DNA of 47,635 bases, taken from assembly GCA_025465535.1 (NCBI GenBank), contig JAODMY010000095.1:1-47635 (forward strand). The letters run 5' to 3'. This document shows, piece after piece, positions 15,827 to 26,728 of the stretch. Position 1 is the stretch's first letter. Each line of letters begins with the position of its first letter. The position numbers and the translations under genes are program-made. The stretch comes from Glaciihabitans sp. GTDB taxonomy: Bacteria > Actinomycetota > Actinomycetes > Actinomycetales > Microbacteriaceae. The notes under the pieces are model-generated. The model did not search any database. It had not been told where the DNA came from and worked only from the letters and a program-made list of their open reading frames with translations.

Positions 15827-16202
15827 CTACCACACATCTAACGGTTCTTGTCCGCATAACGGGGGACTTCCCACAATGTGGATAACCTGTGGAGAACTTG
15901 CGCAACTCGCCGGGATCAATTGTTGATGACAAGAGTTGCTCTGTGGAAATGAGCCAGCGAGCCAACCAGGTTTTACAAGTTTTCTGTCATTCTCTCCCGC
16001 ATCAATCAACATCTCACACGGTTGTAGTTCCCGCCTGAAATCTGGCAGTCTCCGAGTTACCAACAGTTTCCACAGCGGTTATGAGTTTTAACTTCCTTAA
16101 TCACATTAGATAGACGAGAGACAACCTTTTGATTTTCGCTCTCACCGCGTGTGCCAGTATTAATCCGCCGCACGACCGCTTCAACGCGTAAGGGGTGAAC
16201 CC
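15827..16202. other. oriC: dnaA-dnaN intergenic region: core oriC with DnaA boxes and AT-rich stretches
   Basis: 376 nt without a gene. DnaA boxes: TTGTCCGCA (15848-15856, 8/9), TGTGGATAA (15877-15885, 9/9), TGTGGAGAA (15888-15896, 8/9), TGTGGAAAT (15942-15950, 7/9) and GTTTCCACA (16066-16074, 7/9). Two A+T-rich tracts, about 15970-16020 and 16080-16135, are candidate unwinding elements. Position between dnaA and dnaN is standard for actinobacterial origins. The dnaN promoter must lie near the right end. Confidence 0.9.
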
Positions 16203-17348
16203 GTGAAATTCCAGGTCAATAGAGACGTCTTCAGTGAGGCCGTGTCGTTTGCAGTCAAGCTTTTGCCTCAGCGCACGACTTTGCCGATCCTCAGTGGCGT
16301 TCTTCTTGAGGCAACGGATTCCACACTGACGCTGTCGTCCTTCGATTACGAGGTTTCTGCGCAAACAGAGATCGCCGCCGAGATCGAGGAGCCCGGTCGA
16401 GTCCTCGTTTCTGGGCGGCTGCTTGCCGAAATCGCGAGCCGACTGCCGAATGCACCGGTTGTCTTCAGTACGGAAGATGCGCGCATCACGGTGTCGTGCG
16501 GATCCGCACACTTCACACTGCTGAGCATGCCGGTCGAGGAATATCCAACCCTTCCCCAGGTCTCGCAGAGTTCCGGATCCCTTTCAGCCGAAGCCTTTGC
16601 AAATGCGGTAGCCCAGGTTGCGGTCGCCGCCTCGCGCGACGACGTGACTCCGGTAATCACCGGAGTTCAGCTCGAGGTGACTCCGACCAGTCTTTCGCTC
16701 GTAGCCACCGACCGCTATCGAGTCGCCGTTCGCGAAATCGAGTGGGCGGCCGGCGACAGCATCACCGAAACGGTGACGGCGCTGGTCCCTGCTCGCACCC
16801 TGACCGAAATCGGAAAGACTTTCGGCCACAGCGGAACAATCTCGGTAGCCATCACCAACACGGACGAGCGAGAGCTGATCGCCTTCCAGGCCGACAAGCG
16901 CACCGTGACTTCATTGCTGATCAAGGGAAATTTCCCTCCGGTGAAACGACTCTTCCCCGAGACGGTCGAGAACTACGCGGTCATCAATACCGCCGAACTC
17001 GTCGAAGCCACCAGGCGCGTGTCCCTCGTGCTCGAGCGTGAGGCCGCACTGCGTTTTTCGTTCTCGATCGATGGACTGACCCTCGAGGCGATCGGATCCG
17101 AGCAAGCCCAGGCATCCGAAACCATCGACGCGTTTCTCACCGGTGGCGACACCGTGGTTTCGCTGAAGCCGCAGTTTCTGCTCGACGGACTTGGCGCGGT
17201 CCACTCCGAGTTCGTGCGGATTTCGTTCACTAAAACGGATAATCCCAACAAGCCGGGACCGGTCCTGATCACGAGTCAGTCGTCCAAGGACCAGGCCGGC
17301 GCGGACAACTACAAGTACCTGCTGCAGCCCAACCTCCTGCTGCGGTAG
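16203..17348 (+). CDS. dnaN: DNA polymerase III beta sliding clamp
   Basis: Ring-shaped processivity clamp (381 aa) with three repeated clamp domains. It begins MKFQVNRDVFSEAVSFAVKL, contains LLPQRTTLPILSGVL and TDRYRVAVRE, and ends in the hydrophobic-pocket C-terminus LQPNLLLR. The start is GTG at 16203. The usual oriC-proximal order dnaA-dnaN-gnd-recF is retained. Confidence 0.98.
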   Translation: MKFQVNRDVFSEAVSFAVKLLPQRTTLPILSGVLLEATDSTLTLSSFDYEVSAQTEIAAEIEEPGRVLVSGRLLAEIASRLPNAPVVFSTEDARITVSCGSAHFTLLSMPVEEYPTLPQVSQSSGSLSAEAFANAVAQVAVAASRDDVTPVITGVQLEVTPTSLSLVATDRYRVAVREIEWAAGDSITETVTALVPARTLTEIGKTFGHSGTISVAITNTDERELIAFQADKRTVTSLLIKGNFPPVKRLFPETVENYAVINTAELVEATRRVSLVLEREAALRFSFSIDGLTLEAIGSEQAQASETIDAFLTGGDTVVSLKPQFLLDGLGAVHSEFVRISFTKTDNPNKPGPVLITSQSSKDQAGADNYKYLLQPNLLLR

Positions 17349-17382
17349 CCCCGTCGTACGAGAGAGAAGTAAAAAGAACATC

Positions 17383-18270
17383 ATGCATATCGGTCTCATC
17401 GGTCTTGGCAAAATGGGCAACAACATGCGCGACCGGCTGCGCAAGGGCGGGGTCGAGGTCACGGGTTATGACCCGAACCCCGCGGTTACGGATGTCGAAA
17501 CTCTCGCCGACCTTGCCAAGGCACTGCCCGCTCCGAGGGTGATCTGGGTCATGGTTCCATCCGGCAGGATCACGGACGATGTCATTACCGAGCTCTCCAC
17601 GGTTCTCGAGCCGGGCGATCTTGTGATCGACGGCGGAAATTCGAGATTCACGGAAGACGCGACGCACGCCGAATTCCTCGCGAAGAAGAACATCAAATTT
17701 ATGGACTGCGGTGTCTCGGGTGGCATCTGGGGGCTCGACAACGGATACGGCCTAATGTGTGGTGGCGACGCCGCAGACGTGAAGACCGCCATGCCGGTCT
17801 TCGATGCGCTTCGGCCCGAGGGCCCGCGCGAAGAAGGATTCGTGCACGTTGGTGAGGTTGGCTCAGGTCACTACGCCAAAATGGTGCACAACGGCATCGA
17901 GTACGCGATCATGCAGGCCTGGGGTGAGGGTTTCGAACTCCTCAGTGCTCGCACCGATCTCATCAAAGACGTGACCGGAACGTTCAAGGCGTGGGAGCGT
18001 GGAACAGTCGTTCGATCCTGGCTGCTGGACCTCCTCGTGAAGGCGCTGGAGGAAGATCCGCAACTCAAGGAAATCGAAGGATATGTGGATGACTCGGGAG
18101 AGGGTCGCTGGACCGTCCAGGAGGCGCTCAACAACGCGGTTCCCCTGCCGACAATCAGCGCGGCCATTTTTGCGCGATTCGTCTCGCGCCAGGGAAACCA
18201 ATCACCGTCGATGAAGGCGGTTGCAGCCCTCCGCAACCAGTTCGGCGGGCACGCGGTTCGCAAGAACTGA
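17383..18270 (+). CDS. gnd: 6-phosphogluconate dehydrogenase, decarboxylating (short form)
   Basis: Oxidatively decarboxylates 6-phosphogluconate to ribulose 5-phosphate. It has 295 aa, the short class (about 300 residues) usually NAD-linked, rather than the 470-residue NADP form. The Rossmann GLGKMG is at the N-terminus. The substrate motif GVSGGIWGLDNGYGLMCGG, the catalytic lysine region GHYAKMVHNGIEYA and DDSGEGRW are present. It lies 34 nt after dnaN and one nucleotide before the recF start. This replication-operon location is typical of Actinobacteria. Confidence 0.94.
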   Translation: MHIGLIGLGKMGNNMRDRLRKGGVEVTGYDPNPAVTDVETLADLAKALPAPRVIWVMVPSGRITDDVITELSTVLEPGDLVIDGGNSRFTEDATHAEFLAKKNIKFMDCGVSGGIWGLDNGYGLMCGGDAADVKTAMPVFDALRPEGPREEGFVHVGEVGSGHYAKMVHNGIEYAIMQAWGEGFELLSARTDLIKDVTGTFKAWERGTVVRSWLLDLLVKALEEDPQLKEIEGYVDDSGEGRWTVQEALNNAVPLPTISAAIFARFVSRQGNQSPSMKAVAALRNQFGGHAVRKN

Positions 18271-18271
18271 T

Positions 18272-19450
18272 GTGAGAGTCACGCATCTGAGCCTGACGGA
18301 CTTTCGGAACTACGAGTCTGCCGAATTGCATCTGGAGCCCGGGCCCAACCTTTTTGTCGGGAGCAATGGGCAGGGTAAGACCAATTTGGTCGAAGCCCTC
18401 GGGTATCTCAGCACGCTGGGATCCCACCGGGTGTCGGTGGACCACGCCATGATCCGGTCGGCGAAGGACGCGGCGATCATCCGCGCTCAGCTCAGCCACG
18501 ATGATCGCGCCGTCCTCGCCGAGGTTCAGATCAACCGGGTCGGGGCAAATCGCGCGCAGGTCAACCGATCGGCGATCAAGACGCGCGAGCTGCCCCGATA
18601 TTTCTCGAGTGTGTTATTCGCACCAGAGGATCTCGCTCTCGTCCGGGGTGAGCCATCGGGGAGACGTCGGTTTCTCGACGAGCTCCTCGTCCTGAGGACA
18701 CCACGAATGAGCGGCGTACTTGCGGACTACGACCGGGTGCTTCGCCAACGCAACACCCTCCTCAAATCGGCCAGGTCATCCGGGGTCCGGGGTGGTCAGT
18801 TGAGCACTCTCGAAATTTGGGATGAGCGTCTCGTGGCACTCGGCTCCGAAATCATCGAGTCACGCGGCGCGCTGGTTGCCGAACTGAGCCCGGAGGTTGC
18901 GGGCGCATACGAGGCGATCGCGGGCGAGGGCCACGGGGCATCCCTGGCAAATTACCTCAGCATCCTCTCGAGCGGCGACCTCGACTCCGCGGGTGGTGAC
19001 CTCTCCGATGCTTCGGTTAGTCGCGACCGCCTCTCGGTGGAAGAGACCGCGGACGTTTTCCGCGCGGCACTCGAGCGTGTTCGCCGAGTGGAGCTCGATC
19101 GTGGAATCACGCTCGTCGGACCGCATCGGGACGATCTCGTACTGACTCTCAATGAACTGCCGGCCCGTGGCTATGCGAGTCATGGTGAGTCATGGTCCTT
19201 CGCACTCGCGCTCAAACTCGCGTCCGCGGCTGTTCTTCGCCGAGAATCAAGCGCGGGAGATCCCGTGTTGATCCTGGACGACGTTTTCGCCGAACTGGAT
19301 GAATCCCGACGCCTTCGTCTCGCAGGGGCGGTTGAAAACTTCGAGCAGGTCCTCATTACTGCCGCGGTGATGAATGATGTGCCGGCGGCGCTGGCACATC
19401 ACGTTGTCCACATTCGTGCGGGCAAGATAGTTGATGAGGGCGACGAGTGA
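18272..19450 (+). CDS. recF: DNA replication and repair protein RecF
   Basis: SMC-like ABC ATPase that loads RecA at gaps with RecO and RecR. It has 392 aa. Walker A is GSNGQGKTNLVEAL, the signature region lies around LSVEETADVF and VGPHRDDL, and Walker B is PVLILDDVFAELD. GTG 18272 starts 1 nt after the gnd stop and gives the family-typical MRVTHLSLTDFRNY. Upstream codons in the same frame overlap gnd and are not needed. The gene ends in a 4-nt overlap with the DUF721 gene. Confidence 0.97.
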   Translation: MRVTHLSLTDFRNYESAELHLEPGPNLFVGSNGQGKTNLVEALGYLSTLGSHRVSVDHAMIRSAKDAAIIRAQLSHDDRAVLAEVQINRVGANRAQVNRSAIKTRELPRYFSSVLFAPEDLALVRGEPSGRRRFLDELLVLRTPRMSGVLADYDRVLRQRNTLLKSARSSGVRGGQLSTLEIWDERLVALGSEIIESRGALVAELSPEVAGAYEAIAGEGHGASLANYLSILSSGDLDSAGGDLSDASVSRDRLSVEETADVFRAALERVRRVELDRGITLVGPHRDDLVLTLNELPARGYASHGESWSFALALKLASAAVLRRESSAGDPVLILDDVFAELDESRRLRLAGAVENFEQVLITAAVMNDVPAALAHHVVHIRAGKIVDEGDE

Positions 19451-19947
19451 GCGACGAAGAAGAACTACCAGAACACATCGCGGTATATCTACGGATGCGC
19501 GAGATCTTTGGCGAGCCGGGCAAGCGGTCTCCGGACGCACGCAAGCGGGCAAAAAAGTCGAAGGAGGCAACCAGTGCGCCGTTCGGCCTCGGCAGGGATC
19601 CGCGTGGGATCGAGGACATCCTCGACAACCTGACCAACAGACTCGGCTGGACCTCCTCTTTGGCGAAAGCCGATTTGATCGGATCCTGGGCCGAACTCGT
19701 CGGAGCAGAGACCGCCGAGCACTCGACTCCGGTGGGTTCGGAGGACGGCCTGCTCACGGTCGAGTGCGACTCGACGGCCTGGGCGACGCAGTTGCGCCTC
19801 ATGCGCGGGCAAATCACAACGAGCATCGCGCAGCGTTTCCCGGATGCGGGGATCGAATCCATCAAATTCAACGGACCCAACGCCCCCTCCTGGAAACGAG
19901 GCACGAGATCGATTCCAGGCCGGGGCCCGCGCGACACCTACGGCTAG
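19447..19947 (+). CDS. DUF721 family protein (DciA-like helicase-loading factor)
   Basis: 166-aa protein at the Rv0004 position between recF and gyrB. A charged, Lys/Arg-rich N-terminal half is followed by a compact KH-like fold: LTNRLGWTSSLAKADLIGSWAELVG, then LLTVECDSTAWATQLRLMR and the FNGP strand. This is the DUF721 pattern. Members of this family (DciA) act with the DnaB replicative helicase in bacteria lacking DnaC. GTG 19447 overlaps the recF stop by 4 nt. The helicase role here is by homology only. Confidence 0.9.
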   Translation: MSDEEELPEHIAVYLRMREIFGEPGKRSPDARKRAKKSKEATSAPFGLGRDPRGIEDILDNLTNRLGWTSSLAKADLIGSWAELVGAETAEHSTPVGSEDGLLTVECDSTAWATQLRLMRGQITTSIAQRFPDAGIESIKFNGPNAPSWKRGTRSIPGRGPRDTYG

Positions 19948-20022
19948 GAATAGAAAAAGCCCATCGCGACACAAACTCTCCCCAGAGGGGCGCCTATGGC
20001 CGCATAACGGTACGTGACTTGG

Positions 20023-20028
20023 TAGAAT
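20023..20028 (+). promoter_or_regulatory. Candidate -10 element of the gyrB promoter
   Basis: TAGAAT preceded by TTGG sits 80 nt before gyrB in a 161-nt gap after the DUF721 gene. The 17-nt-spaced -35 position is poor, so this is a weak prediction. It leaves a leader of about 75 nt. Confidence 0.35.
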
Positions 20029-20078
20029 TAGAAGGCCGTCGGAGCCTCCTCAGCAGGAACTTCCCCCGAATGGCGTGA

Positions 20079-22154
<2,076 letters not shown>

Positions 22155-22167
22155 GGGCTGAAGAACA

Positions 22168-24747
22168 ATGGCAGACGAAGAAACCACTCCAACCCCCGAG
22201 CCGACTTTCGAGAACGCGATCGTAGACGACCGCCACGACAAGATCCAGCAGGTCGATCTCCAGCTGGAGATGCAGCGCTCGTACCTCGACTACGCGATGA
22301 GCGTCATCGTCGGGCGCGCGCTGCCCGAGGTGCGTGACGGGCTGAAGCCCGTGCATCGCCGCGTGATCTACGGGATGTACGACGGCGGATACCGGCCCGA
22401 CAAGGGCTTCAACAAGTGCACCCGAATCGTCGGCGACGTCATGGGGCAGTTCCACCCGCACGGTGACACCTCGATCTACGACGCGCTGGTTCGACTGGTC
22501 CAGCCGTGGAGCCTGCGCTATCCACTCGCGCTCGGCCAGGGCAACTTCGGCTCGGCCGGCAACGACGGTGCGGCCGCGATGCGGTACACCGAGACCAAGA
22601 TGGCGCCCCTTGCCATGGAGATGGTCCGCGACATTGACGAGGAGACCGTCGACTTCGTAGACAACTACGACGGCAAGACGCAGGAGCCGTTCGTGCTGCC
22701 AGCACGTTTCCCGAACCTGCTGGTCAACGGATCCGTCGGTATCGCGGTCGGCATGGCAACGAACATCCCGCCGCACAATCTGCGCGAGGTTTCGGCGGGT
22801 GCGCTCTGGGCCCTCGAAAACCCCGACGCGTCGCACGAGGAACTGCTCGAGGCGCTCATCCACCGCATCAAGGGTCCGGACTTTCCGACCGGTGCGCAGA
22901 TCCTCGGCATCAAGGGAATCCAGGACGCGTACCGCACCGGCCGTGGATCCATCACGATGCGTGCCGTCGTCAATGTCGAAGAGTTGCAGGGTCGCACCTG
23001 CCTCGTCGTTACCGAGCTGCCATACCAGGTCAACCCGGACAACCTCGCCCAGAAAATCGCCGACCTCGTCAAGGAGGGCAGGCTCGCGGGCATCGCCGAC
23101 ATCCGCGACGAGAGCTCGGGTCGCACCGGCCAGCGGCTTGTCATCGTGCTCAAGCGCGATGCCATCGCCAAGGTCGTGCTGAACAACCTGTACAAGCACA
23201 CGCAGCTACAGGAGAACTTCGGCGCGAACATGCTGGCCATCGTTGACGGTGTGCCGCGCACGCTGCCGATCGACGGATTCATCACCTACTGGATCGCCCA
23301 CCAGATCGAAGTGATTGTTCGGCGCACCACCTTCCGCCTGCGCAAGGCCGAAGAGCGCATGCACATCCTGACCGCGTACCTCAAGGCACTCGATGCGCTG
23401 GACGAGGTCATCGCCCTCATTCGCCGAAGTGCCGATACCGAATCGGCCCGCGACGGGCTCATGACGCTGCTCGAAATCGACGAACTACAGGCTCGCGCGA
23501 TTCTCGACATGCAGCTGCGTCGGCTCGCGGCGCTCGAGCGCCAGAAGATCATCGACGAGGCTGCCGAATGGGAGGCGAAGATTGCCGAGTTCAAACACAT
23601 CCTCGCGACGCCGGCCGAACAGCGCACGATCGTCAAGGATGAGCTCGCCGAGATAGTCGAACGATTCGGCGACGATCGTCGCACAGAGATCATGTTCGGC
23701 TTCGATGGCGACATGAGCGTCGAGGACCTCATCCCCGAAGAGGAGATGGTGGTCACCATCACCCGCGGCGGCTACGTCAAGCGCACCCGCAGCGACAACT
23801 ACCGCAGCCAGCACCGCGGTGGCAAGGGTGTCAAGGGCGCGCAGCTTCGCGCGGACGATGTCGTCGAGCACTTCTTCGTGACGACCACACACCACTGGCT
23901 GTTGTTCTTCACGAACACCGGTCGGGTGCTTCGGGCCAAGACGTACGAGATCCAGGAGGCCGGTCGAGACGCGAAGGGCCAGCACCTCGCTAACCTCCTC
24001 GCGCTACAGCCCGGCGAAGAAGTCGCCCAGGTTCTCGATATTCGCGACTACCAGGCGGCGAAGTATCTCGTGCTCGCGACGCGGGACGGCCTGATCAAGA
24101 AGACTGCCCTGACCGACTACGACACGAACCGCACCGGCGGAATCATCGCGATCAACCTTCGCGAAGGGGATGACCTCATTTCGGCCATGCTCGTCGAAGA
24201 GGATCAGGATGTCCTGCTCGTCTCCCGCAAGGGGATGTCGATCCGGTTTACGGCATCCGACGCCGCCCTTCGCCCGATGGGTCGATCGACGTCCGGCGTG
24301 ATTGGAATGCATTTCCGCGAGGGCGACGAGTTGCTCGACGCGAACGTCGTATCCGATACCGGATTCGTCTTCGTAGTGACCGAGGGCGGCTACGCGAAAC
24401 GGACAGCGGCGAGCGAGTATCGCGTGCAGAACCGTGGCGGTCTCGGCATCAAGGTGGCGAAGCTCGCGGAGGCCCGCGGTGACCTTGCCGGAGCGCTGAT
24501 TGCGGACGAGGAGGACGAGGTTCTCGTGGTTCTTGCCAGCGGCAAGGTGGTACGCTCCTCCGTGGCCGAAGTTCCAGCCAAGGGTCGAGACACCATGGGT
24601 GTTGTGTTTGCCCGGTTCGCGGACGACGACAAGATTATCGCGGTCGCCAGGAATAGTGAACGCAATCTAGAGAGTCAGGAAATCGACGCGCCAGAAGAAG
24701 CTGGCGATGCCGAGGAACCTGGAAAGGACGAATCGGTAGATGAGTAG
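22168..24747 (+). CDS. gyrA: DNA gyrase subunit A
   Basis: DNA-cleaving subunit of gyrase, 859 aa. The catalytic tyrosine is Tyr140 in AAMRYTETK. The quinolone-determining region reads [15 protein letters not shown]: the residue matching E. coli Ser83 is Thr101 and Asp87 is Asp105, so no common resistance change is present. The C-terminal beta-pinwheel carries a GyrA box QHRGGKG (encoded at 23809-23829), where the usual second residue Arg or Lys is His. The tail is acidic ([13 protein letters not shown]). The stop overlaps the DUF3566 gene by 8 nt. Confidence 0.98.
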   Translation: MADEETTPTPEPTFENAIVDDRHDKIQQVDLQLEMQRSYLDYAMSVIVGRALPEVRDGLKPVHRRVIYGMYDGGYRPDKGFNKCTRIVGDVMGQFHPHGDTSIYDALVRLVQPWSLRYPLALGQGNFGSAGNDGAAAMRYTETKMAPLAMEMVRDIDEETVDFVDNYDGKTQEPFVLPARFPNLLVNGSVGIAVGMATNIPPHNLREVSAGALWALENPDASHEELLEALIHRIKGPDFPTGAQILGIKGIQDAYRTGRGSITMRAVVNVEELQGRTCLVVTELPYQVNPDNLAQKIADLVKEGRLAGIADIRDESSGRTGQRLVIVLKRDAIAKVVLNNLYKHTQLQENFGANMLAIVDGVPRTLPIDGFITYWIAHQIEVIVRRTTFRLRKAEERMHILTAYLKALDALDEVIALIRRSADTESARDGLMTLLEIDELQARAILDMQLRRLAALERQKIIDEAAEWEAKIAEFKHILATPAEQRTIVKDELAEIVERFGDDRRTEIMFGFDGDMSVEDLIPEEEMVVTITRGGYVKRTRSDNYRSQHRGGKGVKGAQLRADDVVEHFFVTTTHHWLLFFTNTGRVLRAKTYEIQEAGRDAKGQHLANLLALQPGEEVAQVLDIRDYQAAKYLVLATRDGLIKKTALTDYDTNRTGGIIAINLREGDDLISAMLVEEDQDVLLVSRKGMSIRFTASDAALRPMGRSTSGVIGMHFREGDELLDANVVSDTGFVFVVTEGGYAKRTAASEYRVQNRGGLGIKVAKLAEARGDLAGALIADEEDEVLVVLASGKVVRSSVAEVPAKGRDTMGVVFARFADDDKIIAVARNSERNLESQEIDAPEEAGDAEEPGKDESVDE

Positions 24748-25147
24748 CGTCGCGGAAAAGCTCCAACAAAAATCACAACGAACGGTGGCCACCAAGCAGG
24801 TTCGCCTCAAGCTGGTCTACCTCGACTTTTGGTCGACCCTCAAGCTGTCGTTCCTGATCTCGGTCGTCGCCGGAATTATCCTGGTCGTCGCCGCCCTGCT
24901 GATCTGGGTGTTGCTCGATTCGCTCGGCGTTTTCAAGTCGATCGACACGCCTTTGCAGGACATTCTCGGAAAGCCGACCTACACGATTGAGTCGAGCATC
25001 TCGCTTCCGACGGTTGCTGGATTCGCCTTTATCGTTGCGATCCTGAACGTCGTGGTTGGTACTGCTCTCGGTGCAATTACCGGCGTTCTCTACAATCTGA
25101 GCGTGCGTCTGACCGGTGGTCTGCTCGTAGGTTTCACGAACCAGTAG
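24740..25147 (+). CDS. DUF3566 family membrane protein
   Basis: 135-aa protein with two predicted membrane helices (about residues 34-58 and 88-113), separated by a loop with [16 protein letters not shown]. It is the conserved small gene downstream of gyrA in Actinobacteria (Rv0007 position). The ATG overlaps the end of gyrA by 8 nt, so it is translated from the gyrase mRNA. The function is unknown. Confidence 0.9.
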   Translation: MSSVAEKLQQKSQRTVATKQVRLKLVYLDFWSTLKLSFLISVVAGIILVVAALLIWVLLDSLGVFKSIDTPLQDILGKPTYTIESSISLPTVAGFAFIVAILNVVVGTALGAITGVLYNLSVRLTGGLLVGFTNQ

Positions 25148-25197
25148 AGTCGATTACGGATCCAGCTGCGGGTGCGATATTCTCGTATCTGCTCCAC

Positions 25198-25271
25198 GGG
25201 GGTATAGCTCAGGCGGTTAGAGCGCTTCGCTGATAACGAAGAGGTCCGAGGTTCAAGTCCTCGTACCCCCA
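25198..25271 (+). tRNA. ileT: tRNA-Ile (GAT anticodon)
   Basis: 74-nt cloverleaf. The acceptor stem GGGGGTA pairs with TACCCCC (25264-25270), the D arm is AGCTC..GAGC, and the anticodon GAT at 25232-25234 sits in the loop CTGATAA. The T arm is GAGGTTCAAGTCCTC and the discriminator is A. CCA is not encoded. It occupies the conserved ileT site after gyrA/DUF3566. Confidence 0.97.
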
Positions 25272-25360
25272 CTGTGTTGGTTTTGTTTGCCGGTTTCACT
25301 CGACGAACTCGTATTGCGACCGGCACCACGCACCAGGAGACACCGCACGACAGTTTTCTG

Positions 25361-25433
25361 GGGGCCTTAGCTCAATTGGTAGAGCGCCTGCTTTGCAAGC
25401 AGGAGGTCAGGGGTTCGATTCCCCTAGGCTCCA
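25361..25433 (+). tRNA. alaT: tRNA-Ala (TGC anticodon)
   Basis: 73-nt cloverleaf with acceptor GGGGCCT / AGGCTCC, including the alanine identity G3:U70 wobble. The anticodon is TGC at 25394-25396 in loop TTTGCAA, and the T arm is AGGGGTTCGATTCCCCT. No CCA is encoded. It lies 89 nt after tRNA-Ile. The spacer and the 54 nt after the gene hold nothing I recognise. Confidence 0.97.
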
Positions 25434-25487
25434 CAGTTTGGGGTTTCTTCCTTCCCGCAGATGTCGCGCGCCGCTCCGTTCACGGGC

Positions 25488-25889
25488 TCAGTGGCCGTTG
25501 TAGTCATCGTCGGTGATGTGTTCGAGCCAGATAGTGGTGGCGGAAGGGTCATCGCCCGATTCGAGCATGGCGATGTGTTCCATGAAGCTGCCGGCGGCGG
25601 AGGCGTGGAAGTGCTCTTCTCCGGGAGCGATATAGATCGTCTCTCCGGGGTGGACGTCGAGGACGTTGCCATCGCGAGTTCCGAAGCGGGCGACACCCTG
25701 GGTGACGCGAAGGTACTGGCCACGGGCGTGGGAGTGCCAGGCGGTGCGGGCGCCGGGCGCGAAGCGGACGTTGGCGACGGTCATCCGCTGGTCGTCGGTG
25801 TGAGGGGCCGCGACGACGTCGAGCCAGACATCGCCAGCGAACTGTGCCGCCGGGTTTTTGACGGTGGGATTCTTGGATTCGATTTGCAT
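25488..25889 (-). CDS. Cupin domain protein
   Basis: 133-aa single-domain cupin. The metal site is conserved: WHSHARGQYLRV (two His plus Gln) and HFHASAAGSFMEHIAM (third His). PGETIYIAPGEEHF lies between the two cupin motifs. It resembles small Mn-dependent cupins of the type that includes bacterial hydroxynitrile lyases and carboxymuconolactone-associated cupins, but its substrate cannot be deduced. ATG 25889 has the Shine-Dalgarno AAGGAG 8 nt upstream. Longer minus-strand readings run through the divergent neighbour and are rejected. Only 49 nt separate it from the divergent pentapeptide-like gene. The pair is not part of the standard oriC region, so it is accessory. Confidence 0.85.
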   Translation of the reverse strand: MQIESKNPTVKNPAAQFAGDVWLDVVAAPHTDDQRMTVANVRFAPGARTAWHSHARGQYLRVTQGVARFGTRDGNVLDVHPGETIYIAPGEEHFHASAAGSFMEHIAMLESGDDPSATTIWLEHITDDDYNGH

Positions 25890-25925
25890 CGTGTTGCTCC
25901 TTTTGGGTGGTGTGTGCCAAGAAGG

Positions 25926-25931
25926 TATTCT
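25926..25931 (+). promoter_or_regulatory. Leaderless-type -10 element of the pentapeptide-like gene
   Basis: TATTCT is followed by 7 nt and GTG at 25939 with no Shine-Dalgarno between, the TANNNT-N7-start arrangement of leaderless actinobacterial genes. It sits in a 49-nt divergent gap shared with the cupin gene, so the two promoters must overlap. Confidence 0.5.
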
Positions 25932-25938
25932 CCACGGT

Positions 25939-26586
25939 GTGACAACGCGCGCGCCGGGAATCCGGGCCCTTCGACTACCCGAGCTGAACGATGCGAGCAC
26001 CGCAGAACTGGAGATCGATGACGAACGCGAGCGGGAACGGTTCCTCGACACCGACCTGACGGGTCGTGATCTCATGGGCATCAAGTTCGCGGAGTGCGAG
26101 CTGGATGGCGTGGGCCTCGGTGATGCCGATCTGCGCAGCGCCCGGTTCATCGAGTCGAGGTTGACGCGAGTCAACGCTCCCGTGCTCAGGGCGCCACTGT
26201 CCACCTGGCGCGAGGTCGTGATCGAGCACTCGCGTGTGGGCTCCGGAGAGCTGTTCGAGTCCAGCTGGCGGTCCGTGTCCATCCAGCACTGCAAGATCGG
26301 CTACCTGAACCTGCGGGCGGCCAAGCTGATCGACGTGGAGTTCATTGACTGCGTGATCGACGAGCTCGATCTCGGCGGCAGCGTGGCAACCCGCGTGGCG
26401 TTCACCGGGACATCCATCGCGGCGCTGGACGTGGCCAGGGCATCCCTGACGGACTTCGATCTGCGAGGTGTAGAGCTGCGCAGCGTTCGAGGGCTCGAAA
26501 GCCTGAGGGGCGCAACCATCACCGAACTTCAGCTGGCCGAGCTCGCACCGCTTCTGGCAGAACATCTCGGCATGACCGTCGAATAG
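25939..26586 (+). CDS. Pentapeptide-repeat-like protein
   Basis: 215-aa protein built largely of A(D/N)LXX-like five-residue turns: DLTGRDLMGIKFAECELDG, then DADLRSARFIESRL and LNLRAAKLIDVEF. This predicts a right-handed quadrilateral beta helix. A non-repetitive N-terminus (REREERFLDT region) and C-terminus (LAELAPLLAEHLG) flank it. No signal peptide is seen. GTG 25939 is chosen because upstream in-frame codons overlap the divergent cupin gene and its leader. Proteins of this fold include MfpA and Qnr, which mimic DNA and bind gyrase. The gene lies 1.2 kb past gyrA, but a gyrase link is only a hypothesis. It converges on the septum-formation gene across a large palindrome. Confidence 0.82.
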   Translation: MTTRAPGIRALRLPELNDASTAELEIDDERERERFLDTDLTGRDLMGIKFAECELDGVGLGDADLRSARFIESRLTRVNAPVLRAPLSTWREVVIEHSRVGSGELFESSWRSVSIQHCKIGYLNLRAAKLIDVEFIDCVIDELDLGGSVATRVAFTGTSIAALDVARASLTDFDLRGVELRSVRGLESLRGATITELQLAELAPLLAEHLGMTVE

Positions 26587-26599
26587 CCCGCTGGCCTCC

Positions 26600-26665
26600 G
26601 TCTGCCCCCGTCAGATGCGTCTGCCCCCGTACGTACGGGGGCAGACGCATCACACGGGGGCAGAC
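26600..26665. terminator. 66-nt near-perfect palindrome, probable bidirectional terminator
   Basis: The inner part 26615-26650 is a perfect 36-nt palindrome whose arm contains ATGCGTCTGCCCCCGTAC. Outer arms GTCTGCCCCCGT (26600-26611) and ACGGGGGCAGAC (26654-26665) are also exact reverse complements, interrupted only by CAG versus CAC. The core CTGCCCCCGT occurs four times. It lies between convergent genes. No T tract follows in either direction, so a termination role rests on stem strength and position. Confidence 0.8.
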
Positions 26666-26683
26666 AGCAAGAGAGGTTGTCAG

Positions 26684-26728
26684 CTGGGGCTAGCAGGGAA
26701 CTGGGGCTAGCAGGGGACTGGGGCTAGA
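26684..26728. repeat. Tandem 17-nt repeat (2.6 copies) ending in the stop codon of the lipoprotein gene
   Basis: Units CTGGGGCTAGCAGGGAA (26684-26700), CTGGGGCTAGCAGGGGA (26701-26717) and the partial CTGGGGCTAGA (26718-26728). The CTA of the last unit is the TAG stop of the minus-strand gene ending at 26724. The other units place further TAGs in other frames downstream. Confidence 0.85.
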
